Shown here in pieces: positions 42,576-52,775 of a DNA stretch of 64,000 bases. The notes below the pieces were generated by a model. The model did not search any database and was not told the DNA's origin. It was given only the letters and a program-made list of their open reading frames with translations. Source of the DNA: Paenibacillus cellulosilyticus (GTDB lineage Bacteria; Bacillota; Bacilli; Paenibacillales; Paenibacillaceae); NCBI RefSeq assembly GCF_003182255.1, contig NZ_QGTQ01000004.1:62001-126000 (forward strand), given 5' to 3'. The position numbers and the translations under genes are program-made. Within the stretch, counting starts at the first letter, position 1. Each line of letters opens with the position of its first letter.

Positions 42576-43667
42576 TTAGAAGTGCACCGAATATTGCAAC
42601 TCGCCAAGCGCAATAACCGCTTGATCGAGATCATCCTGCTTACGGAACGAGAGACGCAGAATACCTGGAACATCCTCTCGACTCTCAATAATCTGCATGT
42701 TGCTCAAGTTAATGTGACGATTACCCAGCTCTGTTGCAATCCGACCAATAACGCCCGGTGTATCTGGAACGTCAACATAACATTCGTAGATTGCATGAAT
42801 GACACCCTTACGGCGCTCTGGCAGACTATTGCGGAATTCACCAGACGTTCGGAAAGCTTCTCCAATGCCTTCAAGATCGCCAGCCTTCAGCATACGAGCG
42901 AACTCTTCGATGCCTGTATTCCAATCGTCGATTAAACGAAGCAGCACATCGCGATTGTTGACAAGAATATCGCGCCATACCGCAGGATCGCTGGAGGCGA
43001 TGCGCGTAATGTCACGGAAGCCGCCTGCCGCTAGCTGCGAATAGAGAGCATTGGTCTCGTTGTAACGACGGACCTGGTTCGTTAGCGCTACCGCAATCAT
43101 ATGTGGCAGATGGCTGATCGCGCCAACGATATCGTCATGCTCTTCTGCATCGACGATCACAATGTTCGCTTTCGTATAAATGAGAAGTTCCTTCAGCCTC
43201 TCGACCGCCTCGGGAGGTGTCGAGCTGTTCGGCGTTAGTACATAGAAGGCGTTCTCGTATAAATAGAGAGATGCTGCTTCTACACCGGAACGCTCCGAAC
43301 CAGCCATTGGATGACCGCCAATGAAGATCGCTTCACCAAGATCAAGGGATCTTGCACAAGCGTTAACGGACGCCTTCGTGCTGCCTACGTCTGAAATGAT
43401 ACAGCCTGGCTTCAGCTTGATCTCAGACAGCTGCTTCATATACGATTCCAGGCTGCCAACTGGCACGCAAAGAAAGATAAAGTCGGCGTCTTCAGCCGCT
43501 TCGCGCAGAGACGTCGTGGCATGATCCACGACGCCTCGCTCGATATACTTCTGCACGGATGATTGGCGAGTCGAATGTCCGACTACATACAGATCTGGCT
43601 TGCCTTTGAAGCAAAGTGCCAGCGAGCCGCCCATCAGTCCCACGCCGAATATCGCGATTTTAACCAT
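42576..43667 (-). CDS. tyrA: Prephenate dehydrogenase with ACT domain
   Basis: NAD-dependent step to tyrosine. 363 residues: Rossmann signature IAIFGVGLMGGSLALCF at the start, FLCVPVGSLESYM, SDVGSTKASVN, GGHPMAGSERSG near residue 125, AISHLPHMIAVAL, and a C-terminal ACT domain (VDVPDTPGVIGRIATELGNRHINLSNMQII) that likely senses tyrosine. It follows hisC with 3 bases between, as in the B. subtilis supra-operon. The EPSP synthase gene that comes next there is absent. Confidence 0.95.
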   Translation of the reverse strand: MVKIAIFGVGLMGGSLALCFKGKPDLYVVGHSTRQSSVQKYIERGVVDHATTSLREAAEDADFIFLCVPVGSLESYMKQLSEIKLKPGCIISDVGSTKASVNACARSLDLGEAIFIGGHPMAGSERSGVEAASLYLYENAFYVLTPNSSTPPEAVERLKELLIYTKANIVIVDAEEHDDIVGAISHLPHMIAVALTNQVRRYNETNALYSQLAAGGFRDITRIASSDPAVWRDILVNNRDVLLRLIDDWNTGIEEFARMLKAGDLEGIGEAFRTSGEFRNSLPERRKGVIHAIYECYVDVPDTPGVIGRIATELGNRHINLSNMQIIESREDVPGILRLSFRKQDDLDQAVIALGELQYSVHF

Positions 43668-43670
43668 ATG

Positions 43671-44771
43671 CTATCCAAGCACCGCCGCTTCTTGCAGTAC
43701 TTGTTCCAGCGCCGCAATGAACTTCTCGTTCTGCTCGCGGCTGCCGACTGTAATCCGAATGTAAGTCGGGTATTTGCCCCAGCCTGAACGGGAAATGATG
43801 CCTTTGCGAAGCAGAGCGTTGAACACATCTCCAGACGGAAGCTTCGTATCGAACATAATGAAGTTGCCATGTGCGTCAAAGTAATGCAGACCAAGACGCT
43901 CGAATTGCTCACGCAGGTAGTTCAAGCCTTCCGTATTGCGGTCACGGCATTCGTTAAGGAACGCTGCATCATCAAGCGCTGCGCTTGCAGCCGCTTGTGC
44001 AACACGCGACGTATTGAACGGCTCGCGCACTTGGTTGATCGAGCGAACAACGTCTGGATGTCCAACGCCATAACCGATGCGAAGTGACGCAAGGCCGAAG
44101 ATTTTGGAAAATGTGCGAAGTACGATCAGATTCTTGTATTGCGACAACAGCTCGATGCCGTTAGGGAACGCTTCGTCTGTTACATACTCTACATAAGCCT
44201 CGTCCAATACAACAAGTACATGGCTAGGTACTTGCTTCATGAACGCATCGACTTCATCCTTCGTTACGATCGTACCTGTTGGATTGTTCGGGTTGCACAC
44301 CCAGATGAGCTTCGTGCGGTCCGTTACATGGGACAGCATCGCAGGCAGGTCATGTTTGCCGTCCGTCAATGGCACTTCGATAACACGAGCATTCTCAACT
44401 TCAGCATTGTGCTTGTACACGCTGAATGTTTGATCTGCCATAATCGTCTCGTCGCCAGGAACGAGGTAAGCACGCGTGAGCATCAGGATAACTTCATCCG
44501 ATCCGCAGCCGAAAATAATGCTGTCCGTGCTAACGCCAAGCTGGTCTGCGAGCTTCTTCGTCAGTTCAACGCTTGCGCCGTCTGGATAGATGCTTGCATT
44601 GTTCGAAATTTCATAAATAACTGCTTCCTTCGCACGCTCGGAGCATCCGAACGGGTTCTCGTTAGAAGCAAGCTTAATGACTTCAGAGAGGCCAAGCTCC
44701 CGTTTGACGTCTTCTACTGGTTTGCCCGGTTGGTAAACGGGAAGATGGACGATATTGCTTTTTGGCTGCAT
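43671..44771 (-). CDS. hisC: Histidinol-phosphate aminotransferase
   Basis: PLP enzyme of 366 residues, used in histidine synthesis and, in Bacillus, also in tyrosine/phenylalanine transamination. Seen are IKLASNENPFGCS near residue 35, CGSDEVILMLTRAYL, CNPNNPTGTIV and the PLP-lysine motif RTFSKIFGLASLRIGYG near 230. ATG at 44771 follows GAGGTG. Its place next to tyrA fits the double role. Confidence 0.94.
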   Translation of the reverse strand: MQPKSNIVHLPVYQPGKPVEDVKRELGLSEVIKLASNENPFGCSERAKEAVIYEISNNASIYPDGASVELTKKLADQLGVSTDSIIFGCGSDEVILMLTRAYLVPGDETIMADQTFSVYKHNAEVENARVIEVPLTDGKHDLPAMLSHVTDRTKLIWVCNPNNPTGTIVTKDEVDAFMKQVPSHVLVVLDEAYVEYVTDEAFPNGIELLSQYKNLIVLRTFSKIFGLASLRIGYGVGHPDVVRSINQVREPFNTSRVAQAAASAALDDAAFLNECRDRNTEGLNYLREQFERLGLHYFDAHGNFIMFDTKLPSGDVFNALLRKGIISRSGWGKYPTYIRITVGSREQNEKFIAALEQVLQEAAVLG

Positions 44772-44991
44772 GACTCCATTCACCTCATCAACAATTGTTA
44801 AAATTTCAATATATCCTTTATTGTCTCACATATCCGCCCCAATGCAAAGCATAAATAACGCACTAACGTACCAACGCTTTTGGGCAGTATTACGTTAAAG
44901 CAGCGACTCATTGGAGGTTGCGAAACAATTAATTCGACATTGACGTCTATTGATAAGACCATCTTCCATATCCATACAGGAGTTGACCCCA

Positions 44992-45792
44992 ATGAAGAAA
45001 ATGATGTTGTCCTTATTGCTTGCAGTCTCGGTTCTGCTGCCGGGCTGCAGTAGTCATGATACAAGTAGTGCGCTGGTCATTAAAACTTCGGATCCGACGA
45101 CAGAAGCCGCGCCAACCGAAACGGAGCTCCTTTTGAAATGGGCAGCCACTACAGTGCCTGCAGATGCCAAGCTGCTATATTCTGCATCTATCGGAGACAG
45201 TCAGACCGACTTTTGGCTTATCTATCAACAAGCTGAGACTGGCTGCATAAGGGCGCTGCATCACGAAGATAAGCCCACCTCCAATGAAAGCTCTTCAATG
45301 CTGCCTATCCAGGAAGACTGGGAGAAACAACTGAACGAGCCGAATGTGTTTACCTCCCTTCATTCCGAACAGAGCGGAAACCCTGACTGGATTCTGCTTA
45401 CCTCCGATCCTGCAATGGGGCAAATGAATAAACGGTTATACATGTCATCGGACAATGGATACATATGGAGCTACATACAAGATGTAAGCACCATCATCGA
45501 CGGTTACGTTACCGGGGTGACCTTTCGTGATGAGCTAACCGGTTGGATCACCGCTGCCCAGCATGGACAGCAGCTTGTCCCTCTTTATCGTACAACTGAC
45601 GGCGGCAAAACGTGGGCTGCACAGCCGATTCCAATCCCCAATGACTATAACTACGGTAATGTGAATCCGCCTGAATTCCAAGAAGGTGACTTGATGAATG
45701 GAACATTGGATATAGAATTCGTAAAGGAGAACGATCAGAAGACGTTTCATTATGTGACGAACGACGGAGGAGAGACTTGGGAGGTAAAGTGA
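44992..45792 (+). CDS. Lipoprotein with Asp-box (sialidase-type) repeats
   Basis: 266 residues from ATG 44992. A lipoprotein signal (MKKMMLSLLLAVSVLLPGCSS) has the lipobox cysteine near residue 19. The mature part shows Asp-box turns SSDNGYIWSYI, TTDGGKTWAA and TNDGGETWEV, so it is probably a small beta-propeller-like surface protein. It is transcribed against the flanking trpA and hisC and is inserted into the aromatic supra-operon. Ligand unknown. Confidence 0.82.
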   Translation: MKKMMLSLLLAVSVLLPGCSSHDTSSALVIKTSDPTTEAAPTETELLLKWAATTVPADAKLLYSASIGDSQTDFWLIYQQAETGCIRALHHEDKPTSNESSSMLPIQEDWEKQLNEPNVFTSLHSEQSGNPDWILLTSDPAMGQMNKRLYMSSDNGYIWSYIQDVSTIIDGYVTGVTFRDELTGWITAAQHGQQLVPLYRTTDGGKTWAAQPIPIPNDYNYGNVNPPEFQEGDLMNGTLDIEFVKENDQKTFHYVTNDGGETWEVK

Positions 45793-45816
45793 TTCATTAT
45801 TATGCTGCATACCAAA

Positions 45817-45853
45817 AAGCCTGACCGGTCAGCTTAGCCGACCGATCAGGCTT
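45817..45853. terminator. Bidirectional terminator between the lipoprotein gene and trpA
   Basis: AAGCCTGACCGGTC (45817-45830) pairs with GACCGATCAGGCTT (45840-45853) with one mismatch; A-rich on the left, pyrimidine-rich on the right. It can end both converging genes. Confidence 0.85.
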
Positions 45854-45875
45854 CTCCAATTAGCTATAAGTGCGA

Positions 45876-46688
45876 TTAACGAATCTTCAGGTTCGCTACG
45901 AATTGACCGATTTCTTCAAGCGCTGCTTCTTGCTCCGCTTCGTTACGAAGCTTCGCCTGAACCTCCTCGATCTTACGGACAATCGCACTGCCAACGATAA
46001 CACCGTCTGCCTGCTTGCTGAAGCGTTCAACTTGCTCGCGGCTCGAGATACCGAAGCCGACTGCAATTGGAACTTCTGCCGCAGCACGAACATCCGAAAG
46101 GAATTCATCGATGCCGGTGTGGAAGTTCGCGCGAACGCCCGTAACGCCAAGCGAGGACACGCAGTAAACGAAGCCGCGAGCACGCGCTGCAATGCGAGCG
46201 ACGCGCTCCTTCGACGTAGGCGCTACGAGTGGAATGAGGTGAATGTTCGCCTCTTCCGCCATCTCGCGCAGATCGCCATCTTCCTCGATCGGCAGATCGG
46301 GGATGATCAAGCCGCTGATGCCTTTATCCATGCAGAGCTCGAAGAACCGCTCGAATCCAAGCTGCAGCACAGGGTTGAAGTAAGTGAACAGAATGAACGG
46401 CAGCTTCACGCCCGCTTTGCGAGCTTCTTCTGCAACATTAAGCACGCCTTCAATCGTGACTTGGCCGCCAGCAAGCGCACGTTCCGAAGCTCGCTGAATG
46501 ACAGGGCCGTCCGCTAGCGGATCGGAATAAGGCACGCCGAGCTCGATCATATCAGCACCTGATTCTTCTAACTTGCGGATGATTCGGACCGAAGTTGCCA
46601 AGTCTGGATCGCCAATCGTCAGGAACGGGATAAGCGCTGTAGCGTCCTGCTCTTTCAGTCGTGCAAAAGCCGCATCAATGAGATTCAT
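45876..46688 (-). CDS. trpA: Tryptophan synthase alpha chain
   Basis: Cleaves indoleglycerol phosphate. 270 residues with [12 protein letters not shown] near the start (catalytic Glu in [27 protein letters not shown]), [14 protein letters not shown] and the phosphate site [15 protein letters not shown] at 46688 follows GGAGGTG; it lies inside the end of trpB. Last gene of the trp block. Confidence 0.96.
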   Translation of the reverse strand: MNLIDAAFARLKEQDATALIPFLTIGDPDLATSVRIIRKLEESGADMIELGVPYSDPLADGPVIQRASERALAGGQVTIEGVLNVAEEARKAGVKLPFILFTYFNPVLQLGFERFFELCMDKGISGLIIPDLPIEEDGDLREMAEEANIHLIPLVAPTSKERVARIAARARGFVYCVSSLGVTGVRANFHTGIDEFLSDVRAAAEVPIAVGFGISSREQVERFSKQADGVIVGSAIVRKIEEVQAKLRNEAEQEAALEEIGQFVANLKIR

Positions 46689-47880
46689 TGCTGTCACCTC
46701 CGAGGTAGCCCATAATCGCTTCTACGTCTTTATCACCACGGCCAGAAAGATTGACCACAATAATTTCTTCCTTATCCAGCGTTGGAGCCAGCTTGATCGT
46801 CTGTGCGATCGCATGCGCCGACTCAAGTGCTGGGAGGATTCCCTCTGTACGCGACAGCAGCTGCAGTGCATCAAGCGCTTCTGCGTCTGTAATCGGTACA
46901 TACGTTGCACGGCCCGTATCTTTGAGGTAAGCATGCTCAGGGCCGATACCTGGATAATCAAGACCTGCCGAGATCGAGTGAGCTGGCTGGACTTGTCCGT
47001 ATTCGTCCTGCAGCACATAGCTGAGCGATCCCTGGAACACGCCATGACGGCCTTTCGTCATCGTTGCTGCGTGCTCATCCGTCTCAACGCCTTTGCCTGC
47101 TGCTTCTACACCGATCAGCTTAACCGTCTCGTCTTCAACGAATGGATAGAAGATACCGATCGCGTTACTGCCGCCGCCGACAGCTGCGACAACATAGTCC
47201 GGAAGACGTCCCTCTTCCTTCAGCATTTGCTCACGAGCTTCATCGCCGATAATGCGTTGGAAGTCACGAACCATCTTCGGATAAGGGTGCGGTCCTGTTA
47301 CCGAACCAAGAATGTAGTACGTATCATCTACGTTGCTGACCCAGTAACGAAGCGTTTCGTTACAAGCATCCTTCAGCGTGCGCGTACCGGACATAACAGG
47401 AACAACTTCTGCACCAAGCAGCTGCATGCGGAATACGTTCAGTTGTTGGCGCTTCGTGTCCTCTTCGCCCATGAACACTTTGCATTCCATGCCGAGCAGA
47501 GCTGCGACCGTAGCGGATGCAACACCGTGCTGGCCTGCACCTGTCTCCGCAATGATCTTCGTCTTGCCCATACGCTTCGCAAGGAGACCTTGGCCAAGCG
47601 TATTGTTGATTTTGTGAGCGCCTGTATGGTTCAGGTCCTCGCGCTTAAGATAGATCTTAGCGCCGCCCAGCTGCTTCGTCAGTCGCTCAGCATAGTAAAG
47701 CGAGGTTGGGCGTCCCGAATATTTGTCCAGCAAATAGCGGAGCTCCGCTTGAAACTCAGGATCTTTCGAATACGTATTGTATGCCTCTTCGAGTTCATTC
47801 AGTGCGTTCATCAACGTCTCAGGAACGTAGCGCCCGCCGAATTGGCCAAACCGGCCTCTCTCGTCAGGTAATTGGGTCAT
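46675..47880 (-). CDS. trpB: Tryptophan synthase beta chain
   Basis: PLP enzyme condensing indole with serine. 401 residues with [14 protein letters not shown] at the start, the PLP-lysine motif [18 protein letters not shown] near residue 85, [10 protein letters not shown], and [13 protein letters not shown]. It overlaps the trpF stop (ATGA) and the trpA start. The inner ATG at 47880 is preferred to GTG 47889, which sits in the ribosome site. Confidence 0.96.
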   Translation of the reverse strand: MTQLPDERGRFGQFGGRYVPETLMNALNELEEAYNTYSKDPEFQAELRYLLDKYSGRPTSLYYAERLTKQLGGAKIYLKREDLNHTGAHKINNTLGQGLLAKRMGKTKIIAETGAGQHGVASATVAALLGMECKVFMGEEDTKRQQLNVFRMQLLGAEVVPVMSGTRTLKDACNETLRYWVSNVDDTYYILGSVTGPHPYPKMVRDFQRIIGDEAREQMLKEEGRLPDYVVAAVGGGSNAIGIFYPFVEDETVKLIGVEAAGKGVETDEHAATMTKGRHGVFQGSLSYVLQDEYGQVQPAHSISAGLDYPGIGPEHAYLKDTGRATYVPITDAEALDALQLLSRTEGILPALESAHAIAQTIKLAPTLDKEEIIVVNLSGRGDKDVEAIMGYLGGDSNESH

Positions 47881-48602
47881 GCTTCCCACACCTTTCTTAC
47901 GAATGTATTGATTTTATCGATATCTTTAACCCCATCCGTCTCCACACCGCTGGAGATGTCAACACCGCCGGGATTGTATGTTTTGACCAAAGACTGCACA
48001 TTATCGAGGCTTAAGCCTCCCGCTACATATAGCGGGACGCGGAGTTCAGCTGCCGCTTCCTTGTAACGGTCGATAACCGTCCAATCGAAGACCGTACCTG
48101 TACCGCCGCCGGCCGTATCGATAAGCACCGCATCCACGTACCCTTTATACGGAAGCAGCTGCTGCATCGCGTCGATGACATCCGACTCACCGCCGCGGCC
48201 AAGGTGGAAGACCTTCCACACTTGCGTGCCAAGCTCACGCTTCGCTGCCTCGCAATCTTCAGGCGTTTCGCTGCCATGCAGCTGAACGACGTCCAGCGAA
48301 GCAGTATTCACGGCATGCGCAAGAACAGCGAGGTCCGCATTTACGAACACGCCGACTGCTAGCGGCGCCCGGCCCGACGACGTCGTCGCAGGCCAAGCAC
48401 GCACTTCTGCTATTAGTTCAGCAGCCAGTTCTGCTGATAATTGCCGTTTGCTAGGTGCGAAGATGAAGCCTACCGCCTCGATGTCGAGACCGTGCATCGC
48501 ACGAATGGTTGCTTGATCGCGAAGACCGCATATTTTGATTCGAGTATAGGAAGTGCTTGCCTTGTGATCTTGACTGGCTGGTGTATGTGACGCCTCGGTC
48601 AT
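47877..48602 (-). CDS. trpF: Phosphoribosylanthranilate isomerase
   Basis: 241 residues. After an N-terminal extension of about 20 residues the barrel starts with [16 protein letters not shown], where the cysteine is catalytic, followed by [34 protein letters not shown] and the phosphate site [11 protein letters not shown]...GVDISSGVE. Overlaps trpC and trpB by four bases at each end. Confidence 0.95.
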   Translation of the reverse strand: MTEASHTPASQDHKASTSYTRIKICGLRDQATIRAMHGLDIEAVGFIFAPSKRQLSAELAAELIAEVRAWPATTSSGRAPLAVGVFVNADLAVLAHAVNTASLDVVQLHGSETPEDCEAAKRELGTQVWKVFHLGRGGESDVIDAMQQLLPYKGYVDAVLIDTAGGGTGTVFDWTVIDRYKEAAAELRVPLYVAGGLSLDNVQSLVKTYNPGGVDISSGVETDGVKDIDKINTFVRKVWEA

Positions 48603-49405
48603 CGTACGCCCACCGGTCCCATTAGCTCTTCAATGGCAGTGCCTACATGCGGCTTGCGCATGAAATGCTCACCAATAAGGACACCGTCTGCTCCAACAGA
48701 CTTCAAATAATCCATATCTTCTACGCCTGCGATACCACTCTCACTGATTAAGGTAATGCCTTTGCCCTTCGGAACGATATCGATCAGTTCTTCCGTCGTC
48801 TTCAGGTTCGTAACGAATGAGCGAAGATCGCGGTTATTAATACCGATCAACGTTGCTTTATCGAGCTCTAACACCGTCTCCAGCTCTTGGCGATCATGCA
48901 CTTCCACAAGCGCATCAAGACCAATCGACTTCGCGATATCATGGAACTCCGACAGCTGCTCCTTCGTCAGAATAGCTGCAATAAGAAGTACGGCATCCGC
49001 ACCGATATCGCGTGCTTCATAGATTTGACGGTAGTCGACTGTAAAATCTTTGCGCAGCAGCGGCACATTCACAGCCTGCCGAACCGCCTGCAAATACTCA
49101 TTCGATCCTTGGAAATAATCGCGGTCCGTCAGAACCGAGATGCAATCCGTACCCGCTTCTTCATAAGCGCGTGCCAGCTCCACAGGATGGAAATCTTCAC
49201 GAATCAGTCCCTTTGACGGGGAAGCCTTCTTCACTTCAGCGATCAAGCCCATCGGACGCTTCCGCCCTGCTGCCGATACAGCTCGCTCGAAGCCAAGCGT
49301 TGCCGCCATATCTGCAATACGCCGTTCATAGGCTTCCAGCGAGAAGCGTCCGGACAGCTCCTCTACTTCCTGCTTCTTCGTTACTACGATGCGATCAAGA
49401 AACAT
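48599..49405 (-). CDS. trpC: Indole-3-glycerol phosphate synthase
   Basis: 268 residues from ATG 49405 (7 bases after AGGAGAG). Barrel motifs: LIAEVKKASPSKGLI near residue 55, ISVLTDRDYFQGS, LLRKDFTVDYRQIYEARDIGADAVLLI, LVEVHDRQEL, IGINNRDLRSF and ISESGI...LIGEHFMR. It overlaps the trpD end by 11 bases. Confidence 0.96.
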   Translation of the reverse strand: MFLDRIVVTKKQEVEELSGRFSLEAYERRIADMAATLGFERAVSAAGRKRPMGLIAEVKKASPSKGLIREDFHPVELARAYEEAGTDCISVLTDRDYFQGSNEYLQAVRQAVNVPLLRKDFTVDYRQIYEARDIGADAVLLIAAILTKEQLSEFHDIAKSIGLDALVEVHDRQELETVLELDKATLIGINNRDLRSFVTNLKTTEELIDIVPKGKGITLISESGIAGVEDMDYLKSVGADGVLIGEHFMRKPHVGTAIEELMGPVGVR

Positions 49406-50450
49406 GTCCCAACTCTCCTGTCGTTTGAATAAGCTGTTCCAGCTTCGCAAGTGCTTTGCCAGAATCGATCATAGCAGCAGCCTGCTGTACACCTTCGGTG
49501 AGCGTAGCTACAGCGCCACCCATATAGATACATGCGCCTGCATTAGCTAATACGACATCCCGATAAGCGCCTTGCTCTTGGCCTGTAAAAATCGATCGAA
49601 TAATAGCCGCATTCTCAGAAGCTTCTCCGCCAATTATCGCATCGATCGAATGACGGCGCAATCCAAGCTCTTCCGGCGTCAGATCATACGTCCGAACAAC
49701 ACCGTCCTGCAGCTCAGAAATTTGCGTCGGAGCCGAAATACTAATCTCATCCAGACCATCATGGCTGCTAACAACCATCGCGCGCTTCAAACCGAGGTCG
49801 CCAAGCACTTCTGCAATCGTCTCCGTCTTGGTGCGATCATATAGGCCAAGCAGCTGGCGATCTGCGCCGGCTGGGTTCGTCAGTGGTCCAAGCATATTGA
49901 AAATCGTGCGGATACCCAGCTCTTTGCGCGGTGCAGCGGCATGGCGAAGCGACGGATGATACAGCTGGGCGAACATGAATACGATACCGATCTGATTCAA
50001 GCAATTCGCTGCTTGATCCGGTGACAGCGTAATATTCACTCCAAGCGCTTCCAGTACGTCAGCGCTGCCTGTTTTGCCCGACATTGCACGGTTGCCATGT
50101 TTCGCCACACGTACACCAGAAGAAGCTGCGATAATAGACGAAGCTGTCGAGATGTTGAATTTATGAATGCCGGAACCGCCCGTACCACACGTATCCAGCA
50201 GATTCGTCTGCTCGGTCACGACATGGTTGGAATAAGCACGCATTGCAAGGGCGAAGCCTGTAATTTCGTCGCGCGTTTCACCCTTCATACGAAGTGCCGT
50301 CGCGATGCCGCCGATCTGTGCTGGCGTCGCCTCCCCACGCATGACGTAGCCCATTACTTCCAGTGCTTCATCACGGTTCAGATGCTGACCGCCGATCAGC
50401 TTATTCATCGCGCCTGCCAGCGTAATGGTCGTATTCGTCAACGTCGTCAT
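49395..50450 (-). CDS. trpD: Anthranilate phosphoribosyltransferase
   Basis: 351 residues. Motifs: the phosphoribosyl-binding DTCGTGGSGIHKFNISTASSIIAASSGVRVAKHGNRA stretch near residues 85-120 in pieces, NMLGPLTNPA and SHDGLDEIS. It shares one base with the trpE stop (TGATG). No trpG domain or gene is present, so the glutamine amidotransferase must be supplied from elsewhere, as in B. subtilis. Confidence 0.96.
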   Translation of the reverse strand: MTTLTNTTITLAGAMNKLIGGQHLNRDEALEVMGYVMRGEATPAQIGGIATALRMKGETRDEITGFALAMRAYSNHVVTEQTNLLDTCGTGGSGIHKFNISTASSIIAASSGVRVAKHGNRAMSGKTGSADVLEALGVNITLSPDQAANCLNQIGIVFMFAQLYHPSLRHAAAPRKELGIRTIFNMLGPLTNPAGADRQLLGLYDRTKTETIAEVLGDLGLKRAMVVSSHDGLDEISISAPTQISELQDGVVRTYDLTPEELGLRRHSIDAIIGGEASENAAIIRSIFTGQEQGAYRDVVLANAGACIYMGGAVATLTEGVQQAAAMIDSGKALAKLEQLIQTTGELGHVS

Positions 50451-52015
50451 CAGTGTTTCGCCCCCGTCATTTCATAATCGGTATTAATCGTCGTGCCTGC
50501 CTGCACAGCTGTCCGTTTCTCGTTCGCGAACAGCAGCTCAGCCGTACGAATCGCCTTCAAGCTCGCTTTCGCTTTGTTAACCGTCTCTTCGTATTCCATC
50601 TCCGGAACCGAATCCCATACGATGCCTGCGCCGGCCTGCACATACGCTTTGCCATTCTTGAATATAATCGTGCGAATTGTAATGCATGTATTCAGGCTGC
50701 CACCGAAACCAAGATAACCGATTGCACCGGCATAAGCACCACGCGCTTCATTCTCCAGCTCCGCAATGATTTCCATTGCGCGCAGCTTAGGCGCACCAGA
50801 TACTGTACCTGCTGGCAGGCAGGAGATGAACGCATCGAAGAAGTCTTTATCTTGACGCAGCTTACCGCTTACGTTCGACACAATGTGCATAACATGCGAG
50901 TACCGTTCAATCTCCATATAAGCATCACAGCGTACGGAACCAAACTCCGAGACGCGGCCAATATCGTTACGACCCAGGTCGACGAGCATCAGATGCTCTG
51001 CGCGTTCTTTCTCATCCGCGAGCAGTTCAACCTCAAGTGCCGCATCCTCTTCTGGTGTCCGGCCTCTTGGGCGTGTGCCTGCGATTGGACGAGTTTCTAC
51101 TTTGTCTCCTTCAACTTTAACGAGTGCTTCAGGAGAAGTGCCTACGATAATCTCGTCATCCAGCTTCAGATAGTACATATACGGCGACGGGTTCATCGTG
51201 CGCAGTACGCGGTATACGTGCAGCGGATTGACATCCGTTTCAATGCTGAAACGTTGGGAGAGCACCACTTGGAAAATGTCACCGGCGCGGATATACTCCT
51301 TCGCCGCGTCAACATTGGAGATGAACTTCTCTTTCGTCAGGTTCGATTGCACTTCGCCAAGATCCGGATCCACTGGAATCGGTCCGCCGCTTGTCATCTG
51401 CATAGGCAGCGGCTGTTGCAGTCTCTCAATCGTTGCGTCGATACGAGCGCATGTCGCTTCGTATGCTTCTTGAATTTGCTGATCCGTAGCACCCTCTGCG
51501 ATGTGCACGTTGCCGATAACTTGAATTTGCTGTTTCATATGGTCGAATACGATCACTTGATCGCAGAACATAAATTGCAGGTCGTTCATGTTCAAATCAT
51601 CAATGCGATGCTTCGGCAATTTCTCATAATATTGCAGCAGATCATAACCGAAGAAGCCAATCGCGCCGCCTGTGAATGGCGGAAGATCTTTGATTTGTGG
51701 ACTGCGGTACGTCCGCAGCTTTGCTTTCAACAGCTCAAGCGGCTGGTCGTGAAGCTCTGTCTTCACACCCTGCTGCTCTAGAATCATCGTACCGTTCTTA
51801 CCGTATAAAAGAAGGAATGGATCTGTACCGATGAACGAGTAACGAGCCCATTGTACGCCGCCCTCCACACTTTCCAGCAAGAACGCATTACGCTCCTTGT
51901 AGAAATGTTGAAACACACGAATCGGTGTTTCGGTGTCAGCCATCGTATGGCGGACAATTGGGATCAGGTTGTACGTACCAGCTAGTTTAATGACTTGCTG
52001 CAGCTCGTTGTTCAT
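50450..52015 (-). CDS. trpE: Anthranilate synthase component I
   Basis: 521 residues. The N-terminal regulatory half has LLESVEGGVQWARYSFIG, around the site where tryptophan inhibits this family. The chorismate-using half has GDIFQVVLSQRF, NPSPYMYYLKL, TRPIAGTRPRGRTPEED, VDLGRNDIGRVSE, LPAGTVSGAPKLRAMEII and GAGIVWDSVPEMEYEET. ATG at 52015 follows GAAGGAGAG; the TTG at 52033 is earlier and weaker. It is preceded by a TRAP-type leader. Confidence 0.96.
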   Translation of the reverse strand: MNNELQQVIKLAGTYNLIPIVRHTMADTETPIRVFQHFYKERNAFLLESVEGGVQWARYSFIGTDPFLLLYGKNGTMILEQQGVKTELHDQPLELLKAKLRTYRSPQIKDLPPFTGGAIGFFGYDLLQYYEKLPKHRIDDLNMNDLQFMFCDQVIVFDHMKQQIQVIGNVHIAEGATDQQIQEAYEATCARIDATIERLQQPLPMQMTSGGPIPVDPDLGEVQSNLTKEKFISNVDAAKEYIRAGDIFQVVLSQRFSIETDVNPLHVYRVLRTMNPSPYMYYLKLDDEIIVGTSPEALVKVEGDKVETRPIAGTRPRGRTPEEDAALEVELLADEKERAEHLMLVDLGRNDIGRVSEFGSVRCDAYMEIERYSHVMHIVSNVSGKLRQDKDFFDAFISCLPAGTVSGAPKLRAMEIIAELENEARGAYAGAIGYLGFGGSLNTCITIRTIIFKNGKAYVQAGAGIVWDSVPEMEYEETVNKAKASLKAIRTAELLFANEKRTAVQAGTTINTDYEMTGAKH

Positions 52016-52062
52016 AGCGGATCTCTCCTTCAAAGTGATTTCTACCTATCGCAATTGATATC

Positions 52063-52091
52063 AAAAAAGCTCCTGCCGATGGCAGGAGCTT
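52063..52091 (-). terminator. trp leader attenuator terminator
   Basis: AAGCTCCTGCC (52067-52077) and GGCAGGAGCTT (52081-52091) pair perfectly around GAT and are followed on the minus strand by six T, about 50 bases before trpE. Confidence 0.92.
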
Positions 52092-52357
52092 AACGTGTAG
52101 GATGAGTGCTTACAAAGAGAGAATACGAGGAAATAGACGTCCATTGATGAAAGAAAGCCCGCACGACTCCTATCTTCACTAGGAATACATGCCACAATCC
52201 TCAACAAAGTCCATTCATCATTCCACTAAGCTAATCTCTTCTATACTCAGCTCTGCTCATCTCTACCGTCTGGCTTCTACTGCCCTACGGTCTGTTACTT
52301 GCTCTAACTTGCCTCGTCTAATTGCTTCTACTTACGATCTACTTGCTTGCTTAACTT
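52092..52357 (-). promoter_or_regulatory. trp leader with TRAP-binding triplet repeats
   Basis: On the RNA strand seven (G/U)AG triplets repeat at exactly five-base steps, with plus-strand complements starting at 52226, 52231, 52236, 52241, 52246, 52251 and 52256. About seven more UAG/GAG triplets at looser spacing lie between 52263 and 52341. TRAP binds 11 such triplets with 2-3 base spacers. A hairpin TCCTA...TAGGA (about 52160) and an AGGAGT that could pair with the terminator's GCTCCT suggest how binding changes the fold. Confidence 0.88.
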
Positions 52358-52363
52358 GGTATA

Positions 52364-52392
52364 ACTATACATCGTCAGGTGACGATCGTCAA
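52364..52392 (-). promoter_or_regulatory. trpE operon promoter
   Basis: On the minus strand TTGACG (52392-52387), a 17-base spacer and TATAGT (52369-52364), just downstream of the aroH stop. It would start the TRAP leader near 52357. Confidence 0.82.
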
Positions 52393-52400
52393 TGTTTAAA

Positions 52401-52775
52401 TTATGCTTTCGACAGATCTGGTCGGAGCAAGCGTGCGCCGCGCAGATAAACGTGCTGAATCTCAGCCTGCGTCTTCGACGTATTCACATGGAGCATGAAA
52501 CGGATGCATTTCTCCAAGCTGCCCTTGACTGGAATTTCCATTGCACACGTGACCGGAACAAGCTCCCAGCCAGTCATAACACGAATCGCCTTCGCAGGGA
52601 ACGTCGAATCCAAATCACCTGTTACTGTAATCAACACACTGCAAATATCTTCTGGCGAAAATCCGTTCTCCGCAACGATTGCATTAAACAATTCCACCGT
52701 CGCATCAAGAATTTCTCCCTCTTCATTACGCTCTACTGTTACCGCACCGCGAACTCCACGTACACTCATTGCCAA
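52401..52775 (-). CDS. aroH: Chorismate mutase, AroH type
   Basis: 124 residues of the trimeric AroH class: starts VRGVRGAVTVERNEE, then the ATVELFNAIVAENGFSPEDICSVLITVTGDLDSTFPAKAIR stretch in the middle and VPVTCAMEIPVKGSLEKCIRFMLHVN, which carries the active-site arginine and cysteine. It overlaps aroB by 10 bases and lies before trpE, as in B. subtilis. Confidence 0.95.
   Translation of the reverse strand: MAMSVRGVRGAVTVERNEEGEILDATVELFNAIVAENGFSPEDICSVLITVTGDLDSTFPAKAIRVMTGWELVPVTCAMEIPVKGSLEKCIRFMLHVNTSKTQAEIQHVYLRGARLLRPDLSKA

Noticed and set aside
46573-47871. Plus-strand frame of 432 codons opposite trpB
   Set aside because: Antisense to a fully conserved trpB, without ribosome site or motifs.
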